In this document: piece after piece, positions 5,858-14,297 of the stretch
How positions within the stretch are numbered: position 1 is the stretch's first letter
How the letters are laid out: every line of letters begins with the position of its first letter
NCBI GenBank assembly: GCA_903885605.1
Contig: CAISJD010000206.1
Span: 1 to 32,482, forward strand
Source: an uncultured Chthonomonas sp.
Lineage (GTDB): Bacteria > Armatimonadota > Chthonomonadetes > Chthonomonadales > CAJBBX01
Reading direction: 5' to 3'
DNA: 32,482 bases
Program-made: the position numbers and the translations under genes
The notes under the pieces: model-generated
What the model was told of the DNA's origin: nothing
Databases searched by the model: none
What the model saw: the letters and a program-made list of their open reading frames with translations, nothing else

Positions 5858-7855
5858 CTACGGCGTTACGGTCAGGGCGCCGGTGCGCGCGGTGGGGCCG
5901 TAGAGCGCGTTGCCGTAGAAGGTGCAGGTGAACGTGTGGTCGCCCAGGCTTGAGTTCAGCGGCGCCACGTAGTACCAGTCGGAGCGGCCGTCGGCGTTGG
6001 TCCTGGCCATGCCCACGTCGGTGCCGTCCACGGCGAAGCCGATGGCCAGGCCGGGCCTCCAGTTGTAGGAGGGCAGGGACCGGGCGTAGGCGCGGAGGTA
6101 GACTGCGCCGCCCCGTGTGACGGTGCGCGGCTCCAGCAGCCAGAGGTAGATCGCCCCCTGCGTGACCGTCAGGTTCGCCGTCGCGCCGGCAGGCCCGTAG
6201 GCCTGATCGCCCGCCCAGGCCGAGGCCAGGGCCCGGGCTCCCGGCCCAGCGCCCTCCGGAATGACGTAGGGCAACACCGCCTGGCCGACCTCGTCGGTGG
6301 GTACGGAGCCCACAGCGACGCCGTCGACGGCAAACGCTATGGTCCGACCCACGGGCCGGCCATGGTCGTTGCGGCGGTAGAGATAGGCCTTGAGATAGCA
6401 CAACGCCTCGATCGGGCCGGTACGGTTGGGAAGGAAGATCCCGACGCCGGTCTGCGCCACGGTCAACCCGGCGGTGGCCCGTGCGGCGCTGTAGGTGGCG
6501 TCGCCGGCGAACTCGGCGGCGATCTCACGGGTGCCCGCGCCGGCGCCCTCCGGCACCGTGTAGGGCAGGGTGACATGGCCCGCGGCGTCGGTGGTTGCGG
6601 AGCCCAGCGCCACCCCGTCGATGGTCACCGACAGCGCTCGGTCGGCCACGGGCCGCCCGGAGCTCCAGAGGTTGGCGGTAATCGTGACGTTATCGCCGAT
6701 CCTGCCGTTGACGGTGGGCAGGTCGATCATGGTTGGCGCCGTTGGGCCGTAGGGGTTGCGCGCCAGGACGAGCGATGGGTTGGCCCCGCGCGTCGCGTAG
6801 GCGATGAGGGTCTCGTCGGGAGTGAGCTGGGCCGTCACCACAGACCTGTCCACATCGGCCGTGTCGTTCCATACCTGCAGGAGCTCGCCGTCCGAGACGC
6901 GCCAGAAGCGTACGCCCCCAGCCGCCGAGTTGGACACGTTTCCGGTGACGGCATAGGCGCCTGAAGCCGACACGAGAACGACTCCGTCCGACATGAAGGC
7001 GACGCTGTTGGCGGGAGCGGTGTGGCCCGCCAACGTCCGCACCAGTACTCCGTCCTGGAGGCTCCAGATCCGAACGTATTCATCGCTTGTGATCAGGGAT
7101 AGGGGCGAACCGGCCCCTACCGCCAGGAGGGCGCCATCGGGTGAGAACGCCAGGGCACTGTTGCGCTGGCTGTAGCCCGTTGCGTTCGGCAAGGGCACCC
7201 GGGTGTTGTCCGCCAACCGCCAGACGTACAGGTCGCCGTAGCAGCCGGCGGCTACTAGGGCCCCATCACGCGACACTGCGACGGAGTATGCAATAGACCA
7301 ACGGCCTGTATCGTAGTACCGCGCCATGGAGCGAGTGGCAGGGTCGTACAAACCGACGGTCCGGGCGTCCCAGGTGCTCATGGAAGTATCAGTCGCCACA
7401 GAGCCCCATACCACGTAGCGGCCGTCCGGCGTGCGTTCGAGACCGGTGGCATAGTGGCCGGGTATGAGCGGGTAGAGATCATGATCGACGGACCCGTCGG
7501 AGAGGCGCCAGATCGCCGTCGAGAGGCTGAACGTGAGGTTGCTCCCTCGCGCACCGACCGCCAGGCGCTGCCCATCCGCAAGGAACGCCAGTGCGGTGAT
7601 TCGCTCCGTCTGCACATTGAGCGTCCGCACGATGCCGCCGTCCAGCGCCCTGTGGATCGTGACCGTGCTATCGTCATGACCGCAGGCGATCAGCTTGCCG
7701 TCTGCCGAGACTGCCACCGCACTGGGCTGGCTGGTGAAGGCAGCGCGCCAGACGATGTCGGGCCGCGCTTGCTGCGCGAATGCCGGGCTCACACTCACGC
7801 CTAGGATGTAGGCGGCCAGCGCTCGTAGAGCACGGGTCCGCCCGTGATCTGCCAT
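5858..7855 (-). CDS. Secreted WD40-repeat protein with three C-terminal Ig-like domains
   Basis: A 665-aa protein. The ATG at 7855 is chosen because AAAGGAG lies eight bases upstream and the product starts with a signal peptide ending near SPAFAQQ. A GTG further upstream falls inside the preceding terminator hairpin. Residues about 30-370 form WD40-type beta-propeller repeats, with recurring phrases such as AVAVSADGKLIACGHDD and ALAFSPDGALLAVGAG and W-containing blades. Residues about 375-665 form three Ig-like repeats of roughly 95 residues, each with a VDGVAVGS-type strand, a TDEVGQAVLPY-type strand and an AGDATYSAA-type strand. Such proteins usually mediate binding rather than catalysis. 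It follows the LamG gene in the same direction, separated by a strong hairpin, so it may be expressed separately. A decayed fourth Ig-like piece lies just downstream. Confidence 0.85.
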   Translation of the reverse strand: MADHGRTRALRALAAYILGVSVSPAFAQQARPDIVWRAAFTSQPSAVAVSADGKLIACGHDDSTVTIHRALDGGIVRTLNVQTERITALAFLADGQRLAVGARGSNLTFSLSTAIWRLSDGSVDHDLYPLIPGHYATGLERTPDGRYVVWGSVATDTSMSTWDARTVGLYDPATRSMARYYDTGRWSIAYSVAVSRDGALVAAGCYGDLYVWRLADNTRVPLPNATGYSQRNSALAFSPDGALLAVGAGSPLSLITSDEYVRIWSLQDGVLVRTLAGHTAPANSVAFMSDGVVLVSASGAYAVTGNVSNSAAGGVRFWRVSDGELLQVWNDTADVDRSVVTAQLTPDETLIAYATRGANPSLVLARNPYGPTAPTMIDLPTVNGRIGDNVTITANLWSSGRPVADRALSVTIDGVALGSATTDAAGHVTLPYTVPEGAGAGTREIAAEFAGDATYSAARATAGLTVAQTGVGIFLPNRTGPIEALCYLKAYLYRRNDHGRPVGRTIAFAVDGVAVGSVPTDEVGQAVLPYVIPEGAGPGARALASAWAGDQAYGPAGATANLTVTQGAIYLWLLEPRTVTRGGAVYLRAYARSLPSYNWRPGLAIGFAVDGTDVGMARTNADGRSDWYYVAPLNSSLGDHTFTCTFYGNALYGPTARTGALTVTP

Positions 7856-7873
7856 CTTCTTTCTCCTTTGAAT

Positions 7874-7912
7874 GGCCTTCCCCGCCACCGTGGCACGGTG
7901 GCGGGGAAGGCC
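7874..7912 (-). terminator. Long perfect palindrome between the LamG and WD40/Ig genes
   Basis: Two perfect 19-nt arms (7874-7892 and 7894-7912) flank a single central base; the outer part reads GGCCTTCCCCGCCACC and the other arm is its complement. The structure begins seven bases after the stop of the minus-strand gene ending at 7920 and ends just before the ribosome binding site of the next gene. It is a likely terminator or RNA-end stabiliser. No clear T tract follows. Confidence 0.7.
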
Positions 7913-7919
7913 GACGAGG

Positions 7920-9890
7920 CTACGCGAGCCGAGCCGTGTGCTTGGCCCACTGCATGAGGTAGACGCGCTCCTCGTCGGTCACCAGTCTGGGTACCACGAT
8001 GAGGATGCCGATGTAGCCGTCAAACGGGTAAATGACGCTGGTGCCTGACCGTCTGACTGCGCCGAAGCTGAATCGATCAAACGTGATGGGATCGACCTCT
8101 ACGTAGCTGTCGTTAACGGTCTTGCCCGCCATATCGTGCGGTGGCTCGAACGGAGCGGTGGGATCATCCACATAGAGTGTCAGGGCGTATGTCAGGTCTC
8201 CGGCAGGCCCCCAGGTGGTGCAGAGGACGTGGGCGGAGGTGTCGAGCCCGCCATACGATGTCTGCGGACTCTCTTCCGGCGCCTGCGTCGGGTCGGCGTA
8301 GATCCACGCGCTGGCGTCGTGCGCCGGACTGCTGTTGTCGCGATGGTAGGCTGCGTTGGTCTCCCACATCCGGTAGGGCCATGAGCTGGAGCTGTTGCCC
8401 AGTCCGACCAACCCTTCCAATGCCTGCAGATACGTCTCCGGCTGGACCACCGCGATAAGGGTCATCAGGCGATGGGGGTGGTTGGGGCTCTGCGGGTCGA
8501 TCGAGTCGCTGAGTACCGCGCCGAGGTCGTCGCATGTGAAGTACTGCAGCGCCGTCGGCGTCGCGTCGCCGGTTCGGCGCAGCCTAGCAGCAGGGAAGGT
8601 CGCCGCTCCCGGCGCCGGGCCGGCGCCCTGCCACCAGAAGCCCCAGTGGAGGTTGTTAAGACCGCACTTGTCGTAGGCGTAGCCGCCGGAGGGCTCGTCG
8701 AGGGGCCAGCAGCCGACAAGATCGTCTCGGATGGCCCCTTCGTAGAGTGGGTTGGTCAGGATGTCGGAGTATGGGATCGGCTCCTCGACAGCCGCGCCGG
8801 CGAGGACATCCACATCGTCGGCATCGAGCCCGGAACTGAAGTAGTAGCCGGCAGTAATGCGCCCGGCAAAGCGATCGCCGTTGAGGCCGCCCCCTACGTA
8901 CAGGCCAGGGCCAGCCGTCTCAAAGAGGTCTGTGGCGTAAGCCGCGCTAGCCCAGGTCATATCCGACCCAAGGATCGCAACACCGATGCCGACGGTCGAG
9001 CCGTCGTAGCGCCCTGCCACGCGGTACCAACCGGCGGTGGCGGGTGCATTGGCAGCGGAGATGCTGGCGGCCACTGACTCACCATCGCTGCTTACCTTGT
9101 AGGTGAACTTGCCGTCGGTGGTGACGCCCAACCAGTAGCTGCGGGAGTCGTTCGCTGCGCCCCAGATGCTGCAAATGGTCATCGGAAGGGTAACCGCTGC
9201 TGGATCAAAGTATACCCAGAAGAGCAGTGTGTGCGTTTTGTCGTCGCCCATCTGCAGGTCATCCGAGACGCGATCCCAGCGGCGCATAAAGAACGACTCC
9301 GGGCCCGACAGGGCGGGCAGACGCCGGGCCCCATGACCGAAGACACCCTCCTCCCAGGTGGGCGGCGACGTGTCCGGCGGGCTGTCGGTGGTAGCTACTG
9401 CGGTGTATGCGCTCTCACCCTCAGGCCACCATGTGTCCCACCCCGTGATCTCGTCGTTCGTCAGCGTGACGCCCTGGTCGGCGCGCCAGATGATGGCGTC
9501 CGTTACCTCCTCTCGCGGGTCCCAGCCTGCCCGCGTGATGGTGTTACCAGAGTCAACCTCCACGAACCAACCGGTTTCAGCGTCCAGCTCGATCTCGGGC
9601 GCCAGATCCTGCGCATTCTGGATCTGGGAAGCCGCGCCGACCAGAACCGGGGAGCCCTGAGCTACAGGTAACTTTCCCATCGAGCTGTCGGCGGCGTCCA
9701 TCACACTCTGCAGTAACCTCTGTAGTTCCGTCAACGTGGTACCTCCGGACCGGTGCAGGACCTGAGCCAGAGCCGCGCCATTGACAGCCCGGCTCGCCGG
9801 CACCTTCAATGCTACAGACGCGGCGTGCGCGTCCGATGTTCCAGCCAAATCAGCAATCTCATGGGTCGTTTGACGAGGACCGGCTTCCAC
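7920..9890 (-). CDS. LamG-like (concanavalin A-like) domain protein, no signal peptide
   Basis: A 656-aa protein if read from the GTG at 9890. No Shine-Dalgarno sequence precedes it, and internal ATG codons (for example at residue 67 or 71) are possible starts. Two regions resemble LamG/concanavalin A-like jelly rolls: about 205-370 (HTLLFWVYFDP, GWYRVAGRYDGSTVGIG) and about 400-650 (DDLVGCWPLDEPSGG, MTLIAVVQPETY, FDGYIGILIVVPRLVTDEE). The N-terminal 200 residues match nothing I recognise. Unlike nearly every neighbour it has no visible signal peptide. Its codons look less GC-biased than those of flanking genes, suggesting separate ancestry. The style recalls phage structural or adhesion proteins, but no other phage gene is present. 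Function unknown. Confidence 0.75.
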   Translation of the reverse strand: MEAGPRQTTHEIADLAGTSDAHAASVALKVPASRAVNGAALAQVLHRSGGTTLTELQRLLQSVMDAADSSMGKLPVAQGSPVLVGAASQIQNAQDLAPEIELDAETGWFVEVDSGNTITRAGWDPREEVTDAIIWRADQGVTLTNDEITGWDTWWPEGESAYTAVATTDSPPDTSPPTWEEGVFGHGARRLPALSGPESFFMRRWDRVSDDLQMGDDKTHTLLFWVYFDPAAVTLPMTICSIWGAANDSRSYWLGVTTDGKFTYKVSSDGESVAASISAANAPATAGWYRVAGRYDGSTVGIGVAILGSDMTWASAAYATDLFETAGPGLYVGGGLNGDRFAGRITAGYYFSSGLDADDVDVLAGAAVEEPIPYSDILTNPLYEGAIRDDLVGCWPLDEPSGGYAYDKCGLNNLHWGFWWQGAGPAPGAATFPAARLRRTGDATPTALQYFTCDDLGAVLSDSIDPQSPNHPHRLMTLIAVVQPETYLQALEGLVGLGNSSSSWPYRMWETNAAYHRDNSSPAHDASAWIYADPTQAPEESPQTSYGGLDTSAHVLCTTWGPAGDLTYALTLYVDDPTAPFEPPHDMAGKTVNDSYVEVDPITFDRFSFGAVRRSGTSVIYPFDGYIGILIVVPRLVTDEERVYLMQWAKHTARLA

Positions 9891-9901
9891 TGACGTTATG
9901 G

Positions 9902-9907
9902 AATATA
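9902..9907 (-). promoter_or_regulatory. Candidate -10 box for the LamG gene
   Basis: The minus strand reads TATATT at 9907-9902, twelve bases before the GTG at 9890. No good -35 box is found at the usual distance. If used, transcription would start about 9895, leaving almost no leader. Confidence 0.25.
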
Positions 9908-10036
9908 GGCGGCACTCTCTTGCGTAAGTACTCGCGGTTGAAGGCCGGTTGCCGTGCTTCGCCGCTACGGGTCCGGCGGTGCGGTGCGGGCGTTCGACGA
10001 GCCTCGGCCTGCTCCCCAGGTCGGGCCGTGATACGG

Positions 10037-10056
10037 TTCGATCCGACCCGATCGAA
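10037..10056 (-). terminator. Short hairpin after the phosphatase gene
   Basis: TTCGATC (10037-10043) and GATCGAA (10050-10056) form a 7-bp stem with a 6-nt loop, 17 bases after the stop of the minus-strand gene ending at 10074. No T tract follows, so this is only a weak terminator candidate. Confidence 0.3.
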
Positions 10057-10073
10057 GCAGTCCCTGCGCACTC

Positions 10074-11294
10074 CTACCGCGCAGGGCGAATCTCGAACTT
10101 CTCGATGAGGCTGCCGTCCAGCCGGAGGGCCTCGGCGACCAGCGGCCCCTCCACCGGAACGCGCACTCGCAGGCGGCTGTAGGCCCTCTCGCGAACAGCG
10201 CAGACCGCCGGCTTCTTCGGCACGAAGTCGTACAGCGAGATGCCGCCGCCACCGGCGATCACGTAGAGCGTGCCCTCTCCCTGCCTGTAGTCGGTCAGGC
10301 TCGCGCTGACTGCCTTGCCTCCGCGCATGGGATACTGGCGCTCGTAGACGTGGTCATGGCCGCAGATCACCAGGTCCACCTTGTACCGGTCGAAGAGGGG
10401 CTGTTGCAGCTTGATGAGCTCGCCGTTGTCCCCTCGGCCGCGGGTGGAGCCGTAGAGCGGGTAGTGCTGGAAGACGATGAGCCACTTCACCTTCGGGTCG
10501 CGCCGAGCGCCCGCCAGGGTCTCCTCGAGCCACGCTTGCTGCTCCTTCTGCTCGAGGTGCACGGTGTCAACGCCCACGAAGCGCGCCCGGCCGTAGTCGA
10601 AGACGTAGTAGCTCTCAGCGCCGGGGAGGGCGTACCTGGCCAGGAAGGCGGCGTAGCCGATCGGCCGCTTGCCGCCCGGGAGCTTCTCGTTCTCATGGTT
10701 GCCGGGAACGGCCATGAAGGGCACTTCGCGGGTGAGCGGCTCGTTCAGCTGCAGGTAGTCGTCCCAGCGGGAATGCACCCCGTTGGCGTAGGAGAGGTCG
10801 CCGGGCAGCAGGTGGAAGGCGGGCCGGTCGATGAGCACGTTGGTCATGTTCATCTCGGCGGCAGGCGTGGAGCCCTGGTCGCCGAAGGCGGTGAAGGTGA
10901 AGTCTTCGGGCTTGTCAGGCGCGGTGCGGAACGAGGCCGGCTCACTGAAGCCGCCGACCGGGTCGCCCACGCGGTAGGTATAGACCGTGCCGGGCGTGAG
11001 GCCGGTAAGGGCCGCCTCCCAGATGGCGCCGGTCTCGTAGGCGTAGCTGGAGCGGCGCGCCGGAGCGCTGAGGGTCAGCTTGGCGCCGACGCCGTACTCG
11101 ACCACGGGTGCGTCAACGGCCTTGCGGGTCTGCCACGCCACGAGCATGGTGTGCTTCGCATCGTCGCCGAAGGCGATACGTCGCTGCGACGGCGCCGTAT
11201 CGGCAGCCGAGTTGGGGCCGTCAGCGTGGGCCGCGGGCAGTGCGACGGGCGACATCAGGAGGGCGCAGGCGAGCGCACGGAGCATCTTGATCAT
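10074..11294 (-). CDS. Secreted purple-acid-phosphatase-like metallophosphoesterase
   Basis: A 406-aa protein. The ATG at 11294 has GGAGG five bases upstream and opens a signal peptide (MIKMLRALACALLMSPVALP, then AAHA). Residues about 35-125 form the N-terminal fibronectin-like domain of purple acid phosphatases (TYRVGDPVGGFSEPASFRT). Residues 132-360 carry the metallophosphoesterase motifs in order: FGDQG (D139), PGDLSYANG (D166, Y169), PGNHENE (N199, H200), FQHYPLY (H277) and CGHDHVYER (H313, H315). All the usual metal ligands are visible. It should hydrolyse phosphate monoesters or related bonds outside the cytoplasm. The gene follows the GH-like gene ending at 11326 with a 31-bp gap and is probably co-transcribed. 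Confidence 0.9.
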   Translation of the reverse strand: MIKMLRALACALLMSPVALPAAHADGPNSAADTAPSQRRIAFGDDAKHTMLVAWQTRKAVDAPVVEYGVGAKLTLSAPARRSSYAYETGAIWEAALTGLTPGTVYTYRVGDPVGGFSEPASFRTAPDKPEDFTFTAFGDQGSTPAAEMNMTNVLIDRPAFHLLPGDLSYANGVHSRWDDYLQLNEPLTREVPFMAVPGNHENEKLPGGKRPIGYAAFLARYALPGAESYYVFDYGRARFVGVDTVHLEQKEQQAWLEETLAGARRDPKVKWLIVFQHYPLYGSTRGRGDNGELIKLQQPLFDRYKVDLVICGHDHVYERQYPMRGGKAVSASLTDYRQGEGTLYVIAGGGGISLYDFVPKKPAVCAVRERAYSRLRVRVPVEGPLVAEALRLDGSLIEKFEIRPAR

Positions 11295-11325
11295 AGGGAC
11301 CTCCAACGGACCGGACCGGCGCACG

Positions 11326-13782
11326 TCAGCGCGCCCGTCCCTTCCGGGTATGCGTGAAGGGTAGCACGTCTCGCGCGGTGTCGGGCTCGATCACAACGGA
11401 GGCGTAGAGCTCCACCGAGCCCAGCGTCACGACAGCCGACGCACCGGCGACGCGCAGGCGGGCCTCGGGAGCCGGGCTCTGGGGCGAGACCACGCGGGCG
11501 CGGAGCCGCTTGCCGCGCAGGCCGGGCGGGAGTTGCACGGTGAATGTAACGGGCGGCGCGGGGCGTACCTGGTCGGTGGCCAGATCGATATCCGTGTTGT
11601 TCAGGTCGACGAAGAGGCGCCCCGCCGACCGGTAGGGCGTGAGACCCACGGTCCAGGGAGCGTCGGCCGAGGAGACCGCGAGCCCGCTCGGGCGGCACCC
11701 CGCCCGGGCCAGCAACGCGGCCACCCCCGGAAGCAGGGCGGGCCTCGCCTTGTCCGCGGCGAAGAAGGGGCGGCCGGGATCATCGGCCACGCGCACCACC
11801 GAGCCCTTGCCCATGCTGCCGGCCGGCACCGCCGGCGTGCCGCCGGACTGCGCAGGAGCAAAGTCGGCGCTCTCGCCCAGCCGCGTGCCGCAGGGCCCGG
11901 CGATGATCAGCCGCCCGCCGCGCTTGACCCACCGAACGAGGGCAGGCACGTCCTCACGCGGGAAGACCTCGGCGCTGGGAATGACCAGGGCCTTCAGTCC
12001 GGCCAGGTCGCGATCGTTCACCTTCCACTCGGGCAGTGCGCGCCAGGGGACGTGCAACATGGTGAGTGCGGCGCCCCAACCGTAGAACGAGAAGCTGTGC
12101 GGCTGGTCGGCGTGATCGCGGAAGCCGCCGGGCACCATCTCCATGAGCTGCGACGAAGAGGAGTAGTAGAGCCCGACCTGCTCCACGGGCAGGCGGTCGC
12201 CGAAGAGGGGCGCGGTTCGGCGCACGAAGGCGAAGAAGGCTGCGTCGGCCTCGTCGGTCCCGATCGTGGAGCCGGGCAACGGCATGGGTAGCGCGTGCGA
12301 AGCCAGGCCCTGGTAGTAACAGACGCCGGCGATGCCCGGCCTCTTCTTCGCCTCGTCGGGGCCATACATCCAGAGGTTCACGAACCGGCTCTTCGCGTGT
12401 TCGCGGGCCAGGCGGTAGACGGGAACGTAGCTGCCCAGCGGCGGCGGCATCAGGCCGCGCGGGCCGCCGGTGAGCGACCAACCCCAGGTGAGTTCGGTGC
12501 TCACCATGTCCAGGTCGCCCCGCACCCATCCCAGCGAGTAGCCGGGGATGTCGTTGCCGCTGACCAGGAAGTCCGGCTTGCCGGCGGCCGCGGCCTCGCT
12601 CTTCAGCGTGCGGTACATGGCCGAGAGCGCCGAGGCGCCCGTGCGGCGCTTGTACACAAGGTAGGCGCGCCAGATGGGGTCGTCGCGCCAGCGCGGGTCC
12701 AGCCACTTCGGGTCGTCCAGATTGGTCGGGTCGCCGCCCCACTGCCGCACCCTCTGCTGCAGGTAGGTGCGGATGTCGAGGCCCTTCTGCTTGCGGAAGC
12801 CCTCCACCGACCAGTCGCCGAACGCCTTGAGTAGCGGCCTGGCGTTGAAGCTATCCCACGGCGACCAGTTGTCCACCCAGAGGCCGTCGATGCCTGCGTC
12901 CAGCGCGGCGCGGACCGAGCCGCGGGCATAGTCGATCCAACTCGGGCAGGCCGAGTCCTTGCCGGGGCAGACGGCTCCTGCGTAGCGCGGCCGCTTCATG
13001 GCGCGCCACTGCTCGGGAGTGAAGCCGGGGTCCGGCACGCCCGCCGGCGCCTCGGAGGCCTGCACGAGGCCGCGCAGGGGACCCAGGGGCTTACCTGTGG
13101 CCGGCTGGATGCGGTTCAGCGTGTCGTTGTACTCATACTCAAAGAAGACGCGGCCCAGCACATCCTTCGAGCATCCGGCATCGTAGACGCGGTGGGTGCG
13201 CGGGTCGGCGGGGTCGGCGGCGCCCGACGCGACACGGCCGTCGGGGTAGCGCATGGGCGGCATGCCGTAGCGCGGGTGGGTGCGCGTGTAGGGCCGGGCG
13301 AAGGCGTCATCGTCGAACGTGTTGTGGGCTCCCACCCAGACCACCTCACCCTCGCCGGCGGTGGTCTGCCAGTCCCAATGGAGGTGGAAGAGGCGGGTCA
13401 GGTTGGGGTCCTCCTGGGTCTTGACGTAGCGTCCCTGGGCGTCGCGGCGCACCTCGCCGATGTAGCAGAGCCCGGCCGTGCCGAACCCCTCAAACCATGA
13501 GAGGGCCTTGATGCCGCGCTGGTGTGCGTCCGTGATCTGCGCCCGGGAGGCGGCAACACGCTGCCGCTGGCCGAAGAGGCCCCAACTGGGGTCATCGGCG
13601 GCGCCGCAGAGCATGGCAGAGGCATGCGAGCGTGCGGCACGTGCCACGTCGCCTGTCTGGGTGAGCGTGGGGAAGCGGTCCCACCACGGGACGGCGGGCG
13701 CCTTGCCGGATCCGGCGCCAAGGGCGGGCACGGCCAGCGCGGCGAGGAGGCAACCGGCGTGAAAGGCGCGACGTACCGGCAT
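11326..13782 (-). CDS. Secreted glycoside-hydrolase-like protein with beta-galactosidase trimerisation-like region
   Basis: An 818-aa protein. The ATG at 13782 is preferred because GGATGGAG sits about six bases upstream and the product opens with a signal peptide (MPVRRAFHAGCLLAALAVPA). An alternative ATG lies at 13794. The N-terminal two thirds look like a TIM-barrel glycosidase: IKALSWFEGFG near 91-101, AALDAGIDGLWVDNWSPW near 292-309 (D304 is a candidate catalytic residue), and a substrate-side MVSTELTWGW segment. The region with LAGLKALVIPSAEVFPREDVP and LVRWVKRGGRLIIAGP resembles the glutamine-amidotransferase-like trimerisation domain of GH42 beta-galactosidases. The C-terminus is a beta domain. 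The exact GH family is not clear. It is probably extracellular and co-transcribed with the phosphatase gene. Confidence 0.75.
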   Translation of the reverse strand: MPVRRAFHAGCLLAALAVPALGAGSGKAPAVPWWDRFPTLTQTGDVARAARSHASAMLCGAADDPSWGLFGQRQRVAASRAQITDAHQRGIKALSWFEGFGTAGLCYIGEVRRDAQGRYVKTQEDPNLTRLFHLHWDWQTTAGEGEVVWVGAHNTFDDDAFARPYTRTHPRYGMPPMRYPDGRVASGAADPADPRTHRVYDAGCSKDVLGRVFFEYEYNDTLNRIQPATGKPLGPLRGLVQASEAPAGVPDPGFTPEQWRAMKRPRYAGAVCPGKDSACPSWIDYARGSVRAALDAGIDGLWVDNWSPWDSFNARPLLKAFGDWSVEGFRKQKGLDIRTYLQQRVRQWGGDPTNLDDPKWLDPRWRDDPIWRAYLVYKRRTGASALSAMYRTLKSEAAAAGKPDFLVSGNDIPGYSLGWVRGDLDMVSTELTWGWSLTGGPRGLMPPPLGSYVPVYRLAREHAKSRFVNLWMYGPDEAKKRPGIAGVCYYQGLASHALPMPLPGSTIGTDEADAAFFAFVRRTAPLFGDRLPVEQVGLYYSSSSQLMEMVPGGFRDHADQPHSFSFYGWGAALTMLHVPWRALPEWKVNDRDLAGLKALVIPSAEVFPREDVPALVRWVKRGGRLIIAGPCGTRLGESADFAPAQSGGTPAVPAGSMGKGSVVRVADDPGRPFFAADKARPALLPGVAALLARAGCRPSGLAVSSADAPWTVGLTPYRSAGRLFVDLNNTDIDLATDQVRPAPPVTFTVQLPPGLRGKRLRARVVSPQSPAPEARLRVAGASAVVTLGSVELYASVVIEPDTARDVLPFTHTRKGRAR

Positions 13783-13958
13783 GTGGGTCTCCATCCTTTG
13801 ACCATGATCGGGCGACGGGGCGACGCCCTGCCTGCTCATCTCGAAGTATGGCATGCGGGGGCGGCAGGCCGGTCGCTACGGGTTGCGGAGACGGATGGCC
13901 ACACGGTCGCCTGTACGCTTGGCGACCACCATGGTCAGGAAGCACGAATTGTTCAGGA

Positions 13959-14198
13959 TCAACAGACGGCCTCAGCCGTCAGTACCACGTCGTTCCGCAG
14001 GTTGGCCATCGCGTACCGCAGGGCCTGTTCCACATCGTCGCGAGAGATGTGCGGGTAGGCCCCTACGATGTCGTCGCGCGATGCACCGGAGGCAGCCAGC
14101 TCAAGCACGAACTCCACGCTGATGCGCGTGCCGCGGATGCACGGCTTGCCCGCCAGCACAGCGGGGTCCGACGTGATATGGCTGAACTCATTGTGCAT
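13959..14198 (-). CDS. DUF433 family protein (VapB45-like antitoxin)
   Basis: A 79-aa protein that is almost entirely a DUF433 domain. The diagnostic segment is GKPCIRGTRISVEFVLELAA at 17-36, followed by AYPHISRDDVEQALRYAM at 47-64. AGGAG lies seven bases before the ATG at 14198. DUF433 proteins are small winged-helix-type antitoxins usually followed by a DUF5615 PIN-like toxin gene. Here no such gene follows: the next complete gene on this strand is the glycosidase-like gene starting at 13782. It is therefore an orphan or the remainder of a decayed pair. Confidence 0.85.
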   Translation of the reverse strand: MHNEFSHITSDPAVLAGKPCIRGTRISVEFVLELAASGASRDDIVGAYPHISRDDVEQALRYAMANLRNDVVLTAEAVC

Positions 14199-14238
14199 CG
14201 TGTTCTCCTGCGCGATCCGCGTGGGATCGCCCGTCTGC

Positions 14239-14244
14239 ATTGTA
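14239..14244 (-). promoter_or_regulatory. Candidate -10 box for the DUF433 gene
   Basis: The minus strand reads TACAAT at 14244-14239, about 40 bases before the start codon at 14198. No recognisable -35 box is found 15 to 19 bp upstream, so the call is weak. Confidence 0.3.
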
Positions 14245-14297
14245 CTTCCGGCCGACGGCAGCGCCCGGCCTGCCCCCCGGCGCACCGTCCGCGGCCG

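Noticed and set aside
7920-9890. LamG gene as part of a prophage
   Set aside because: No integrase, portal, capsid, terminase, tail or lysis gene is visible nearby; one adhesin-like protein is not enough.
13855-13958. DUF5615 toxin gene downstream of the DUF433 gene
   Set aside because: Only a short open stretch exists, and I see no DUF5615 motif in it.
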